Shown here one piece after another: positions 1-8,378 of a stretch of 64,000 bases of DNA. The translations under genes were made by a program, and so were the position numbers. Source of the stretch: DYGX01 sp035325905 (lineage in GTDB: Bacteria > Chloroflexota > Anaerolineae > Aggregatilineales > Aggregatilineaceae); NCBI GenBank assembly GCA_035325905.1, contig DAOKYY010000009.1:6739-70738 (forward strand), written 5' to 3'. A model generated the notes under the pieces. The model saw only the letters and a list, made by a program, of their open reading frames with translations, was not told the origin of the DNA and did not search any database. Within the stretch, counting starts at the first letter, position 1; each line of letters opens with the position of its first letter.

Positions 1-1460
1 GTTTCCTCGACGTAGGGCGTGATGTTGCGGTTGGTGTCGGCCAGCAGCAGCACATCCTCGAAGCGCCCGGTGCGGAAATACGCCTCGTAGGGGCCGAACT
101 GGTACCACAGCATCCGCCACGGAAGTTGAAGCTGGAAGGCCTGGTCATAGGCGATCGCGGCATTTTCGTACTCGTTCAGCAGCGTATAGGCCGTGCCCAT
201 GTTGAACCACGCCCACTTGTCGCCGTTGTTCTGCGCGGCCTCGGCGCGCGCCGTCTCCAGCGCGATCTGGTATCCGTAGGCCGGGTCGGCGTAGCCGCCG
301 AGCGCGTTGCGCAGCTCCATCTCCCGCGACGGCTCGTAGACCACGATGAAGACACGGTTGAAGTGCCGCCAGTTCTCGTCGAAGATGCTGTACGGGTGCG
401 GCAGCCCATTGCCGGAGCCGTTGCCGAGATAGCTGTCGTAGGCCAGGAAGCGTTGCTGGCTGTCGTCGTAGCCCATCACCAGCAGATAATGACCCATCCA
501 GTCCTCGCCCGCCGGCTGGAAGCCCTTTTCGATCACGACCGGGAACCCGGCGGCGACTAGCCGCTTGACCAGCTCGATCGTGCCGCCGTAGCGGTAGAGC
601 GCCTTGAGGCCGGTGTTGTCGTGCACGAAACGCACCATCTGCCAGGGGCTGACGTTCTTGTCCTCGGTATGCGGCTTCATCCAGTTGGCGGCGGTGTACT
701 GGTTCTGGCTCCAGCCGAAATAGCTGAGCGCCATCGTCATCGTCGTCGGGCCGCAGTTATTCCAGCCCTGCTCCTCGTAGCGGATATTGCCGAGGCGAGC
801 GGCTGGCGGCAGAGGGACGGTCGTTGGGGCGACCAGCGGCGTCCACGTTGGCGCCAGGTTCGGCGTCGGCGAGGGCAGGCTGGGCAGGGGCGTCGGCTGC
901 TGCGTGGTCAGCGCGCCGACCGGAATCCCCTCGCCGGTCGCGGTTGGCTGCGCCTGCCCGGCGCCCTCGCCCCCAGTAAGCGGCGCGCTGCCCGGCGCGG
1001 GCGTCAGCGGCTGCGTCAGCGCGACCTCGGTCTTGGCGGTCTGCGTGAGGGCAGCTTGCGTCAGCAGGCGGCTGGCGTCCTCGCGCCCGCTCTCCGCGCC
1101 GCTGAGCGTTGGCAGCTCGCTAAAGGGGCGCGTCGGCATCCAGTATGTCGCCGGTGGGAAGTAGTGCATGATGCGTGACTGGTAGCGCGGCTCCAGCCCC
1201 CGGAAGAAGGACGGGAACACGATCAGGAAGATGACCAGCGCCACCACGCCGAAAGCGAACGCGCCGCCAGCCAGCGCCAGGAGCGTCTTGACCCAGGTCG
1301 GCATCCCGCTCCGGCGTCGCGCCTGGGGCCGCCGCCGCCGGGGGCCGCCGCCGAGCGACATATTCAGCGATCCGGGTACGCCCAGATGGTCCATGTCGTT
1401 CGGGACATTGGACGGAACGCGCGGCGCGCCCGATGTCGTCTTGCTGCTCTTGGAGGGCAT
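1..1460 (-). CDS. C39-like papain-fold peptidase with N-terminal anchor and C-terminal TPR-like region (3' end outside window)
   Basis: Partial: the frame is open from the ATG at 1460 (TAAGG directly upstream) to the window edge, 486 codons. A basic N-terminus is followed by one membrane helix at about residues 57-80, so the rest is probably extracytoplasmic. A Thr/Pro-rich linker (about 130-215) leads to a C39_2-like peptidase domain with NCGPTT (Cys236) and GHYLLVMGYDD (His324), the expected catalytic Cys and His. The segment after about residue 380 (NNGDKWAWFNMGTAYTLLNE) looks like TPR repeats. Families of this type cleave peptides or double-glycine leaders, but no substrate or peptide exporter is adjacent. 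Fold and residues are seen; the function is inferred from the family. Confidence 0.8.
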   Translation of the reverse strand, partial: MPSKSSKTTSGAPRVPSNVPNDMDHLGVPGSLNMSLGGGPRRRRPQARRRSGMPTWVKTLLALAGGAFAFGVVALVIFLIVFPSFFRGLEPRYQSRIMHYFPPATYWMPTRPFSELPTLSGAESGREDASRLLTQAALTQTAKTEVALTQPLTPAPGSAPLTGGEGAGQAQPTATGEGIPVGALTTQQPTPLPSLPSPTPNLAPTWTPLVAPTTVPLPPAARLGNIRYEEQGWNNCGPTTMTMALSYFGWSQNQYTAANWMKPHTEDKNVSPWQMVRFVHDNTGLKALYRYGGTIELVKRLVAAGFPVVIEKGFQPAGEDWMGHYLLVMGYDDSQQRFLAYDSYLGNGSGNGLPHPYSIFDENWRHFNRVFIVVYEPSREMELRNALGGYADPAYGYQIALETARAEAAQNNGDKWAWFNMGTAYTLLNEYENAAIAYDQAFQLQLPWRMLWYQFGPYEAYFRTGRFEDVLLLADTNRNITPYVEE

Positions 1461-1914
1461 CCTTACCCAAACTCCCCATGCTAACCGGGGATCACGGCAA
1501 GGCCGATCCCGACTAGCGTTGTGGCCGCTGCGCCAGCCTGGCTTCCAATACTCGCATCGATGCGCAGCCTTTTTCGCTTCACCGTCTTACGCTACGACGA
1601 ACTTGTGTCTGCGCCTGGCAGGTGCCCCGCGTCGCGGCGCGCAGCGCACTATAGCGCATTCACGCCGAGTCTGCCAGGGTCGAATCCCCGCCGAGTATCG
1701 CACACTCCGGCGCGTCTGGCACGGGGCTGCGCCCTACGATTCACAGACGACTTCAATGCGGCGCGCGCCTGAATCACCTTTGACTTTTGCCGTGCCACCT
1801 CGTACAATCCTGTCGTTTAATCTTCGGTTTCTGACACGCGACGGTCGCAGCCGCTCTGGCCCTGCGCGGTCCCGTTTTAGAGCGCACCAACATGTTTCTG
1901 GAGGCTCCATCCGT
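1461..1914. other. Divergent intergenic region between peptidase and EF-G paralogue
   Basis: 454 bases without a convincing gene; open frames here are upstream extensions of the EF-G frame or short shadows. It holds the EF-G promoter (1780-1808). A possible minus-strand promoter for the peptidase has TATAGT at 1648-1653 and a weak TGGCAG at 1671-1676 with a 17-base spacer, which would give a leader of about 180 bases. Nothing else is recognised. Confidence 0.5.
1780..1808 (+). promoter_or_regulatory. Sigma70-type promoter of EF-G paralogue
   Basis: -35 TTGACT (1780-1785), 17-base spacer, -10 TACAAT (1803-1808). Each hexamer matches 5 of 6 consensus bases. Predicted start near 1815 leaves a leader of about 100 bases before the ATG at 1915. 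Confidence 0.7.
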
Positions 1915-3996
1915 ATGAAGGAATACACCACCGATCAGTTGAGGAATGTTGTCCTGGCGGGCCATCAAGGCGCCGGTAAGACGAGCGTGGGCGAGAGCCT
2001 GCTGTTCGCGACCGGCGCGATCACCCGTATGGGCAAGGTGGAAGAGGGCAATACCGTCGCTGACTTTGACGAAGACGAGCGCGCCCGATCCCTGTCGATC
2101 TATTCGGCGCTGCTCCCGGTCGAATACAAGGGCCACAAAATCAATGTGATTGACGCGCCGGGCTACGTGGACTTTCAGGGCGAAGCCCGCAACGCGATCC
2201 GCGTCGCCGACGCCGCTCTGATCGTGGTGGACGCTGTCTCCGGCCCGGAAGTGGGCACCGAGCTGTCGGTTGACTACGCCGAAGAGTTTGATCTGCCGCT
2301 GATGGTCCTGGTCAACAAGATGGACCGTGAGAACGCGAATTTCGGCAACGTGCTCAGCGTCATGCGGACCCGGTTCCCCGGATACCGCTTCGTGCCGGTC
2401 CTGTTGCCGATCGGCTCGCAGGCGAGCTTCTCCGGCGTGGTCGATCTCGTGACCATGCAGGCGTACACCGGCCAGGGCAAAGATGCTTCGGCCGTGCCTG
2501 CCGACCTGGCAGACGCTGTCGAGGAAGCGCGCCTGGAGTTGATGGAAGCCGCCGCCGAGGCGGACGACGCGCTGCTCGAAAAATACTTTGACGCAGGGAC
2601 GCTGAGCGAAGATGAAATTCGTCAGGGGCTGCTGGCCGCCGCGCGTGATCCGAATAAGAAGCTGGTCCCGGTCTTCGCGTCCAGCGCGACGCACAGCATC
2701 GGCGTGCTGCCGCTGCTCGACGCGCTGATCAGCTATGTCCTGCCGCCCAGCGAGCGCCGCGTGGCCGTCCAGGCGGAGCGCGAGGGCGAGGTCGAGTATC
2801 TTGAGCCGCCGCAGACCGACAGCGGACCCGTGGTGGCGTATGTCTTCCACAGCCACACCGACAAATATGGGACGCTGACCTACTTCCGGCTGTTCAGCGG
2901 AACGATCAAGGGGAATGACACCCTGGTGAACGTCGATGGTGGGCACGAAGAACGCCTGGGCGCGCTGATGACCATGCGCGGTGACACGCAGCTTCCACTG
3001 GACGTGGTCCACGCCGGGGATATCGGCGCGGTCGCCAAGCTGCGCGCGACGCACACCGGCCAGACGCTGGCCTCTAAGGGCTTCAACAAGTTCGTGACGC
3101 GGCCCCGTTTCGCCGAGCCGGTCTACGCCGTGGCTGTTCACCCGCGCACGCAGAGCGACAGCGCCAAGATGGGCGAGGTCCTCACCGACCTGACCAACGC
3201 CGATCCGACCCTGCGCTGGCGGCAGGACGCCGCGCTGAAGCAGGCGATCCTCGAAGGCTCCGGCGGGACGCACATCGACATCGCGATCAGCCGCGCCGAG
3301 CGCAACGGCGTCAGCATGGACATCTCGGTGCCAAAGGTGCCGTACCTCGAGACGATCACCAAGCAGGCGTCGGCGGAGTACACCCACAAGAAGCAGACGG
3401 GCGGGGCGGGCCAGTTCGCGCGCGTCTTCATGCGCGTCGAGCCGCTGCCGGAAGGCGAAGGCGAGTTCGAGTTTGCGAACGAGGTCTTCGGCGGCGCGAT
3501 CAGCGCGCAGTTCGTCGCCTCGACCGAGAAGGGCGTTCGCCAGGCGCTCGAAGGCGGCGTGATCGCGGGCTACCCGGTGCGCTACGTCAAAGCCGTCGTC
3601 TACGATGGCAAGATGCACCCCGTGGACTCGAAGGACATCGCCTTCCAGATCGCCGGGCGCGGCGCGTTCCGCGATGCCTTCGCCAACGCCGGGCCGGTGC
3701 TGCTGGAGCCGATCATGTCCGTGCGCGTGATCGTGCCCGAAGAGAATATGGGCGACATCATGGGCGACTTCAACTCGCGCCGGGGCCGCGTGCTGGGCAT
3801 GGAAACCGAGGCGGGCCGCAGCGTCGTCCGCGCCGAGGTGCCGCTGGCCGAGATCCAGCGCTATTCCAACGACCTGCGCTCGATGACCGCCGGGCGCGGC
3901 GTCTTCACGATGGAGTTCCTGCGCTACGAGCGCGTCCCGGCGCACGTCCAGGCGGAGATCATCGCCAAAGCCGAAAAGGCCAAAGAGGAAGAATAG
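1915..3996 (+). CDS. Elongation factor G-like GTPase (FusA2/EF-G II type)
   Basis: A 693-residue protein with EF-G architecture: G domain, domain II, and domains III-V. G1 is GHQGAGKT (16-23), G3 is DAPGYVDF (80-87) and G4 is NKMD (134-137). Canonical EF-G has DTPGHVDF; here the catalytic His is Tyr84, and the usual RGIT of switch I is replaced by a RSLS-like sequence. Both changes fit the EF-G-like paralogue group rather than the housekeeping translocase. ATG 1915 was chosen because the G domain starts at once; the much longer upstream reading frame adds non-homologous sequence. Transcribed alone, with its own promoter and a strong terminator at 4027. The family's role in translation is unsettled. 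Confidence 0.9.
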   Translation: MKEYTTDQLRNVVLAGHQGAGKTSVGESLLFATGAITRMGKVEEGNTVADFDEDERARSLSIYSALLPVEYKGHKINVIDAPGYVDFQGEARNAIRVADAALIVVDAVSGPEVGTELSVDYAEEFDLPLMVLVNKMDRENANFGNVLSVMRTRFPGYRFVPVLLPIGSQASFSGVVDLVTMQAYTGQGKDASAVPADLADAVEEARLELMEAAAEADDALLEKYFDAGTLSEDEIRQGLLAAARDPNKKLVPVFASSATHSIGVLPLLDALISYVLPPSERRVAVQAEREGEVEYLEPPQTDSGPVVAYVFHSHTDKYGTLTYFRLFSGTIKGNDTLVNVDGGHEERLGALMTMRGDTQLPLDVVHAGDIGAVAKLRATHTGQTLASKGFNKFVTRPRFAEPVYAVAVHPRTQSDSAKMGEVLTDLTNADPTLRWRQDAALKQAILEGSGGTHIDIAISRAERNGVSMDISVPKVPYLETITKQASAEYTHKKQTGGAGQFARVFMRVEPLPEGEGEFEFANEVFGGAISAQFVASTEKGVRQALEGGVIAGYPVRYVKAVVYDGKMHPVDSKDIAFQIAGRGAFRDAFANAGPVLLEPIMSVRVIVPEENMGDIMGDFNSRRGRVLGMETEAGRSVVRAEVPLAEIQRYSNDLRSMTAGRGVFTMEFLRYERVPAHVQAEIIAKAEKAKEEE

Positions 3997-4026
3997 CCCT
4001 TCGGGAAATTCCGGGGTTAGACACAG

Positions 4027-4058
4027 CGGGAGCCATATGGCTCCCGTTTTTTGTTTTG
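4027..4058 (+). terminator. Rho-independent terminator of EF-G paralogue
   Basis: A perfect 20-base palindrome, CGGGAGCCATATGGCTCCCG (4027-4046), is followed by TTTTTTGTTTTG, 30 bases after the stop codon. Confidence 0.88.
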
Positions 4059-4116
4059 CGCGCATCGGTGTACAGTAGACCGCGTTCGATGGCCGGTCAG
4101 AGGACAACCAACCACT

Positions 4117-4728
4117 ATGACGCCACCCCATGACCCCGGCGCAGACGACGGCTCGCTGCTGGCGCATGAAGCCCAGCAGAACCCGTCGTTGTGGCGGCGA
4201 ATCGCGATCGTGCAGGTGCTGGCCCAGCGCGGGTTCATTTCGTGGGCTGCGCTGGTCGAGGCGGTCGAGGCGGCGCTGGAGCCGGGCATCTTTGGCGATT
4301 CGCCGCGCTCGCGTCTCTCGCGCGATTTGCGCGTGCTGCGCGCCTCTGGCGTGGCGATCGGTTACAGCCGCATGCGCGGGGCCGAGGGATACTTTCTGCG
4401 AACGGACGCGCTTGGCGAGACCGCCTCCGGCGTGGTCGAGAGCGCCGTGCGGGCGCTCGACCCGGTCGCGGCCTCCGCCCTGGCGCTGGAAGCCAGCCGC
4501 AACGGATCGTCTCCAGAGGAGCTTGTGCTCGACCTGCTGGCCGAGAGCGAGAACGCGACGCAGGCCGAGCCGCTCCGTGTCGCGATCGCGCTGGTCGCGG
4601 CGCTGGGCGGCACGCTCGATCTGCCGCAGATCACGGCCTCCGCGGCGGAGAGCGGGCTGGGCGGGCTGTGGGCCGGGCTGCTGGACGCGATCTGGCGGCG
4701 CGGCAAGCGCCGTCGCCGGCGCGTCTAA
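4117..4728 (+). CDS. Small winged-helix-like putative transcriptional regulator
   Basis: 203 residues from ATG 4117. Residues about 25-95 (WRRIAIVQVLAQRGF, then SRLSRDLRVLRASG, then AEGYFLR) have the pattern of a DeoR/WYL-type winged helix: helix, recognition helix with R-D-L-R-x-L, and a wing. The C-terminal half is Ala/Leu-rich and ends in a run of basic residues (KRRRRRV). No effector-binding domain is recognised. Its stop codon overlaps the stop codon of the convergent YceI-like gene (TAA 4726-4728 against TAG 4727-4725). A DNA-binding role is inferred from pattern only. Confidence 0.6.
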   Translation: MTPPHDPGADDGSLLAHEAQQNPSLWRRIAIVQVLAQRGFISWAALVEAVEAALEPGIFGDSPRSRLSRDLRVLRASGVAIGYSRMRGAEGYFLRTDALGETASGVVESAVRALDPVAASALALEASRNGSSPEELVLDLLAESENATQAEPLRVAIALVAALGGTLDLPQITASAAESGLGGLWAGLLDAIWRRGKRRRRRV

Positions 4729-5390
4729 TTTCCAGCCGCCGCGCCCTCGCGGACGGTCACGACATGCATGGTGGACTCCATCACGCCGCTGCCGACGATG
4801 CGCGGGACCGACACCCCGAAGTCCTGCGCCTGGACTGTCGCCTCCGCCTCAAGCGCCAACCGCTCGCCCTCAAAAATCATCGTGGTGTGAAACGTATAAG
4901 GCCGCACGACTCCGCGCAGCTCCAATTGCCCGGCAAGGTCCACGTTGTAGGCGCCGTCCTCAATGGCCGGGAGCGTCGTCGCGCTGGTTGCCAGGAACAC
5001 GCCGCTCGGATATTCCTCCACGCCCAGCGCGCGCCGGATCAGGCCGTTGACCATCTCGTTCCCGACATTGAGCGTTGACACGTTCATCGCCAGGTTCGCG
5101 ACCACGCGCCAGCCGTCGCCCTCGCGCACCAGCTCGACGGTCCCGTCCTTCATCTCGGCCTGGCCCGACACACGCCCGATCATGGCCTCAAGCTCCAGCC
5201 CCAGGCTGGACTCGGCGGGCACGACCAGGTACCGGACCGCGTCGGGGATCGGCGTGCCGGGGATCAGCGTCGGGTCGCGCGGGATCGGGTCGGCGGTGGC
5301 CCAGGGGTACAGCCCGGCAATCACACCCAGCAGGATGATCAACAGCGCGGGGAACAGCGCGCAGCCGCGCCGCGAGGGGGATCGGGTCAT
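4725..5390 (-). CDS. Membrane-anchored YceI-like lipocalin-fold protein
   Basis: 221 residues. An N-terminal hydrophobic segment (FPALLIILLGVIAGLYPW) acts as anchor or signal. The rest shows YceI features: an amphipathic beta pattern, 'GVEEYPSGVFLAT' resembling the conserved N/YPxAxF strand, and 'VDLAGQLELRGVVRPYTF', typical of the family's 'G.LTI.GVTRPV' motif. YceI proteins bind isoprenoid-like lipids outside the membrane. ATG 5390 is preferred because GGAGA lies six bases upstream; an in-frame ATG at 5402 has no ribosome-binding site. It is downstream of the transmembrane kinase (16-28 bases) and probably co-transcribed. The ligand is unknown. Confidence 0.78.
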   Translation of the reverse strand: MTRSPSRRGCALFPALLIILLGVIAGLYPWATADPIPRDPTLIPGTPIPDAVRYLVVPAESSLGLELEAMIGRVSGQAEMKDGTVELVREGDGWRVVANLAMNVSTLNVGNEMVNGLIRRALGVEEYPSGVFLATSATTLPAIEDGAYNVDLAGQLELRGVVRPYTFHTTMIFEGERLALEAEATVQAQDFGVSVPRIVGSGVMESTMHVVTVREGAAAGN

Positions 5391-5418
5391 GGTCGTCTCC
5401 ATCGGCGCGCGGCGCCGG

Positions 5419-6378
5419 TCAGCCCAGGGCTAACACGAGAAGCAGCGCCGCGACAAACGCTACTGCAATGATAGTCAACAATAGCCAGATGGGAAATTCC
5501 GTCCGGCGGGGCGGCGGAGTGGGGGCTGCTGCGCGTGGCTGGGCGGCGGGCCTGGCGGCGAGCGCCCGGTTGAACGCCACACTCAGCGCGCCCGCGCTGC
5601 GGTAGCGCGTCGCCGGTTCTTTGGCGAGCGCGTTGTGCATCACGTCGGCCAGCGCCGGGGGCAGATCGGGCCGGTCGCGCAGCGGGTTCGGGGCCGGCTC
5701 GGCGAGGTGCTGGTGCATCACGGCCAGCGGCGTCGGGCCGGTGAACGGCCTGCGCCCGGTCAGCATCTCGAACAACAGCACGCCCAATGAGTAGATGTCG
5801 GCGCTGGCGGTCAGAACCTCGCCCCGGCACTGCTCCGGCGAGGCGTAGGCGACCGTGCCGGTGAACTCGGCAGGGCCGGTCTGCGCCCCGGCATCATCTT
5901 CGAGGTGCGCCACGCCAAAATCGCCCAGGTACAGCGTGCCCTCGGCGTCGAACAGGATATTGTCGGGCTTGAGATCGCGGTGGATCACCCCCCGGGCGTG
6001 GGCGTAATCCAGCGCGCTGGCGATGTCGCCCAGCACCCGCGTAATGAAGGGCAGCGGCAGCGGCCCCTCGCGCACAAAATCGTCGAGCGTGCCGCCGTCC
6101 ACCAGCCGCATCGCGATGTACGGGATGCCCTCCGCCTCGCCATAGTCATACACCGGCAAAATGTGGGGATGCGTCAGCCGCGCAGCCATCTGCGCCTCGC
6201 GGACGAAGCGCTGATAAAGCTCGTCATTCTCGGCGAAGTGGTGCGGCAGCACCTTCAGCGCAACATAGCGGTCTTCGCGCGCGTCGTGCGCGCGGTAGAT
6301 CGCCGCTGAGCCGCCCGCGCCGATGCGGCTCAGCAGAAAGTAGTGATCCAGTTGGGTGCCGATCAGCTCGCTTGCCAT
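5419..6378 (-). CDS. Hanks-type Ser/Thr protein kinase with C-terminal membrane helix
   Basis: 319 residues. The glycine loop is IGAGGSAAIY (19-28), with the invariant Lys at 42 (VALKVL), the catalytic loop HRDLKPDN, DFG in LGDFGVAHLE, and ASPEQ in place of APE. All catalytic residues are present, so it should be active. After the kinase domain come an Ala/Pro-rich linker and one membrane helix (FPIWLLLTIIAVAFVAALLLVLAL) right at the C-terminus, with no extracellular sensor domain. It should therefore be tethered to the inner face rather than being a PASTA-type receptor. A second, soluble kinase lies 2 kb upstream in the same strand run. Confidence 0.93.
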   Translation of the reverse strand: MASELIGTQLDHYFLLSRIGAGGSAAIYRAHDAREDRYVALKVLPHHFAENDELYQRFVREAQMAARLTHPHILPVYDYGEAEGIPYIAMRLVDGGTLDDFVREGPLPLPFITRVLGDIASALDYAHARGVIHRDLKPDNILFDAEGTLYLGDFGVAHLEDDAGAQTGPAEFTGTVAYASPEQCRGEVLTASADIYSLGVLLFEMLTGRRPFTGPTPLAVMHQHLAEPAPNPLRDRPDLPPALADVMHNALAKEPATRYRSAGALSVAFNRALAARPAAQPRAAAPTPPPRRTEFPIWLLLTIIAVAFVAALLLVLALG

Positions 6379-6447
6379 GCCGCTGCGCCATGCCGGAAAT
6401 CGCGTCGAAGAGGCGGTTCAGCCTGAGTGTATCACATCGACCCGGCG

Positions 6448-6463
6448 CCGGATGTTAATCCGG
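6448..6463. other. Perfect 6-bp inverted repeat between esterase and kinase genes
   Basis: CCGGAT-gtta-ATCCGG lies 36 bases downstream of the esterase stop, reading the minus strand. No T-run follows, so it may be a weak terminator or an operator of the kinase gene, whose possible -10 (TACACT, minus strand) is at 6426-6431. Confidence 0.3.
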
Positions 6464-6498
6464 TGCTAGAGTTTGTCACGATTTCCGGCGCAGGCGGC

Positions 6499-7575
6499 TC
6501 ACGGCGCGACGCACGCCTCGCAGGCCACGTTCTCGACCGGCTCTCCCGCCGCCAGCGCGGCGACCCAGTCGCGCACGGCGACGCCCGCCGTGGTCGCGGT
6601 GTAGAACTCTGGCAGGTGCAGGATGGTGTGCACATCTCCGTCTGCTAGATAGCTGCGGAAGTTGGGCGCGGCTTCTGCGATCGCCGCCATCGTGCCCGGC
6701 AGCACCGCTTCCAGCGGCGGCGTATTCGGGACGAGCTTCATGAAGAACTGCTGGACACTGTCGCGCAGCGTGTTGTACTGGGCGAAGACGATCTCCGGGT
6801 AATTTTTCGCCGCGACGATATAGAAGCTCTCAAACTTCAGGTCCGACGCCTCGTCCACCGCCGCGAACTCCGGCAGCCAGTCCGGCAGCAGATCGGCGGT
6901 GCCCCACGGCCCGAAAATCATCCCCATGTCGATTCCCGGCGCGCTGTAGCCCCCCGCGCTGTCGCCCAGCACCGCGATGCGCGTCCCGGCGTACTGCCGG
7001 ATGATCCAGGGCGCGTGGAACGACGCGCCGAGCGCGCCCGCGCTCTCGCCGGTGATGAAAACCGACTCCGGCGCGGGGAAGTTGGCGTAAACCCACTCGA
7101 GCGCCGCCGAGGCGTTGGCGAAGCCCTTGTGGTGGATGGTCACGGCGCGGCTGCCGGAGCCGTAGTCTTGCACGGCGTCGCCCATAAACACGTCGGCGGT
7201 GCAGTACGGCACGAGGGCGATGTCATATCCGGCGAAAGGATTGGCCGGGTTGTCGAGGTCGAAAATCCCGCCGGCGGCGGTCTCCAGTCGCTCCGTCTCA
7301 ATCGCGGGGGTGAACGGCCGCACCAGCCCGCAGGTCAGCGGGGACCAGCACGCCCCGCCGCCCTCGAAATAGATCAGCAGGTCCTCGCCCGGCCCTTCGC
7401 GCGCGACGAACCGGTAAGGCGAGCCGTCCGAGCACGCCGTCTCGCCGCCCGGCGCCAGCCAGTTCCAGCCTTCGGCCAGCTCGGCGCGGGCCGGCAGGCT
7501 CTCCTGCGCCGCCGCGAAACCCGCTCCGCTCAGCGCACACAGCGCCAGCGCGATCAACACGATGCGTCGCTTCAT
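6499..7575 (-). CDS. Secreted pectinacetylesterase/Notum-family hydrolase
   Basis: 358 residues with a clear signal peptide (MKRRIVLIALALCALSGAGF, cleavage near AAAQ). Family signatures: IYFEGGGACW (oxyanion region), the nucleophile elbow GESAGALG, DSAGGY, and DGDVHTIL near the C-terminus supplying Asp/His. These match the alpha/beta-hydrolase family that includes plant pectin acetylesterases and animal Notum; bacterial members are mostly uncharacterised. ATG 7575 follows an AAGGGG site at good spacing; a start seven codons earlier lacks one. It probably removes acyl groups from an extracellular substrate. No pectinase neighbours support a pectin role. Confidence 0.85.
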   Translation of the reverse strand: MKRRIVLIALALCALSGAGFAAAQESLPARAELAEGWNWLAPGGETACSDGSPYRFVAREGPGEDLLIYFEGGGACWSPLTCGLVRPFTPAIETERLETAAGGIFDLDNPANPFAGYDIALVPYCTADVFMGDAVQDYGSGSRAVTIHHKGFANASAALEWVYANFPAPESVFITGESAGALGASFHAPWIIRQYAGTRIAVLGDSAGGYSAPGIDMGMIFGPWGTADLLPDWLPEFAAVDEASDLKFESFYIVAAKNYPEIVFAQYNTLRDSVQQFFMKLVPNTPPLEAVLPGTMAAIAEAAPNFRSYLADGDVHTILHLPEFYTATTAGVAVRDWVAALAAGEPVENVACEACVAP

Positions 7576-7625
7576 AGGTGGTTTACCCCTTCTCATCGAA
7601 AGGCAATTGACTGATTCTTACCGTG

Positions 7626-7652
7626 ATTGTAAGCCAAAATCGCCGTGTCCAA
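7626..7652 (-). promoter_or_regulatory. Putative promoter of secreted esterase
   Basis: Minus strand: TTGGAC (7652-7647) and TACAAT (7631-7626), with a short 15-base spacer. It would start about 45 bases before the ATG at 7575. Confidence 0.4.
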
Positions 7653-7661
7653 GACGACGAA

Positions 7662-8378
7662 TTACCACGCCCCTGGCAGCAAGCGATAGCGCACCCGCCG
7701 CGCATAGGCGTCGTAACCGGGCAGCTCGGCGCGCAGCGTGCGATCTTCGAGCGCGGTGCGCGCCACCACCAGCCCCGCCGCGATTCCGCCCGGCGCCAGC
7801 CCCCACCACGATCCCAGGGCGAGCGGCACGGCCAGGAAGAAAAGCGCCAGGGCGGCATAGGTCGGGTGGCGGATGATGCGATACGGGCCTCGGTCGATCA
7901 CGCTGTGCCCGCGCTCGGTCTGAATGCGGACATAGGTTTCGAGATGAGGGTTGACCAGCGGCGCCCAGGTGATCAGCGCGAAGAAGACGATGATCGCCGC
8001 CAGTGCCACGAGCGACACCGAAGCGGGCACCGCCGACCATCCAAAGCGCCAATCCAGCCCGGACACGGCGAAGGTGGGGAAGTACATCGCCTGGTACGCC
8101 TGCACCAGCCTCCGGTCCCAGGGCTTGACGCCGGGGTGCGGCTTGCGCCGCTCGTCAACCAACTCCGGCACGCGTAGAAAGAGGAGCGAGGTCGAAACGG
8201 CGTAGCCCAGCGCGTACACGCCGAGCAGCCGCCAGGCGCGCGGCCAGTCCAGCGTTCCTGCCGCGCCAAACAGAACGGCGCCGAGCAGACCCATCACCAG
8301 CGCGCCCTGCACCAGCATCAGCGCGACGCGCCTGCCAGGGGGTTGCGCCGCCACCGAGAACGCGCTACCGGAGTGCAT
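7662..8378 (-). CDS. Isoprenylcysteine carboxyl methyltransferase (ICMT)-like membrane protein
   Basis: 238 residues with about five membrane helices. The C-terminal third has the family signature: a 'RGHSVIDRGPYRIIRHPTYA' segment (SAM-binding RHPxY), then 'RTALEDRTLRAELPGYDAYA' with the conserved E-x-x-L-x-x-x-x-x-G-Y-x-x-Y. Bacterial members methylate unidentified lipids or small molecules. The ATG at 8378 overlaps the TGA of the kinase gene (TGATG) with a GGAGAGGAG site just upstream, so translation is coupled to the kinase. A much longer frame runs on upstream but is a shadow of the kinase gene. Confidence 0.85.
   Translation of the reverse strand: MHSGSAFSVAAQPPGRRVALMLVQGALVMGLLGAVLFGAAGTLDWPRAWRLLGVYALGYAVSTSLLFLRVPELVDERRKPHPGVKPWDRRLVQAYQAMYFPTFAVSGLDWRFGWSAVPASVSLVALAAIIVFFALITWAPLVNPHLETYVRIQTERGHSVIDRGPYRIIRHPTYAALALFFLAVPLALGSWWGLAPGGIAAGLVVARTALEDRTLRAELPGYDAYARRVRYRLLPGAW

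Noticed and set aside
1670..1705. tRNA T-arm-like sequence (GGGTCGAATCCCC)
   Set aside because: The loop is one base short, the stem does not pair properly, and no acceptor, D or anticodon arm can be built upstream.
1774..4167. 797-codon open frame on the minus strand opposite the EF-G paralogue
   Set aside because: It is antisense to a conserved gene, has the His/Arg/Asp-rich composition typical of shadow frames in GC-rich DNA and shows no domain.
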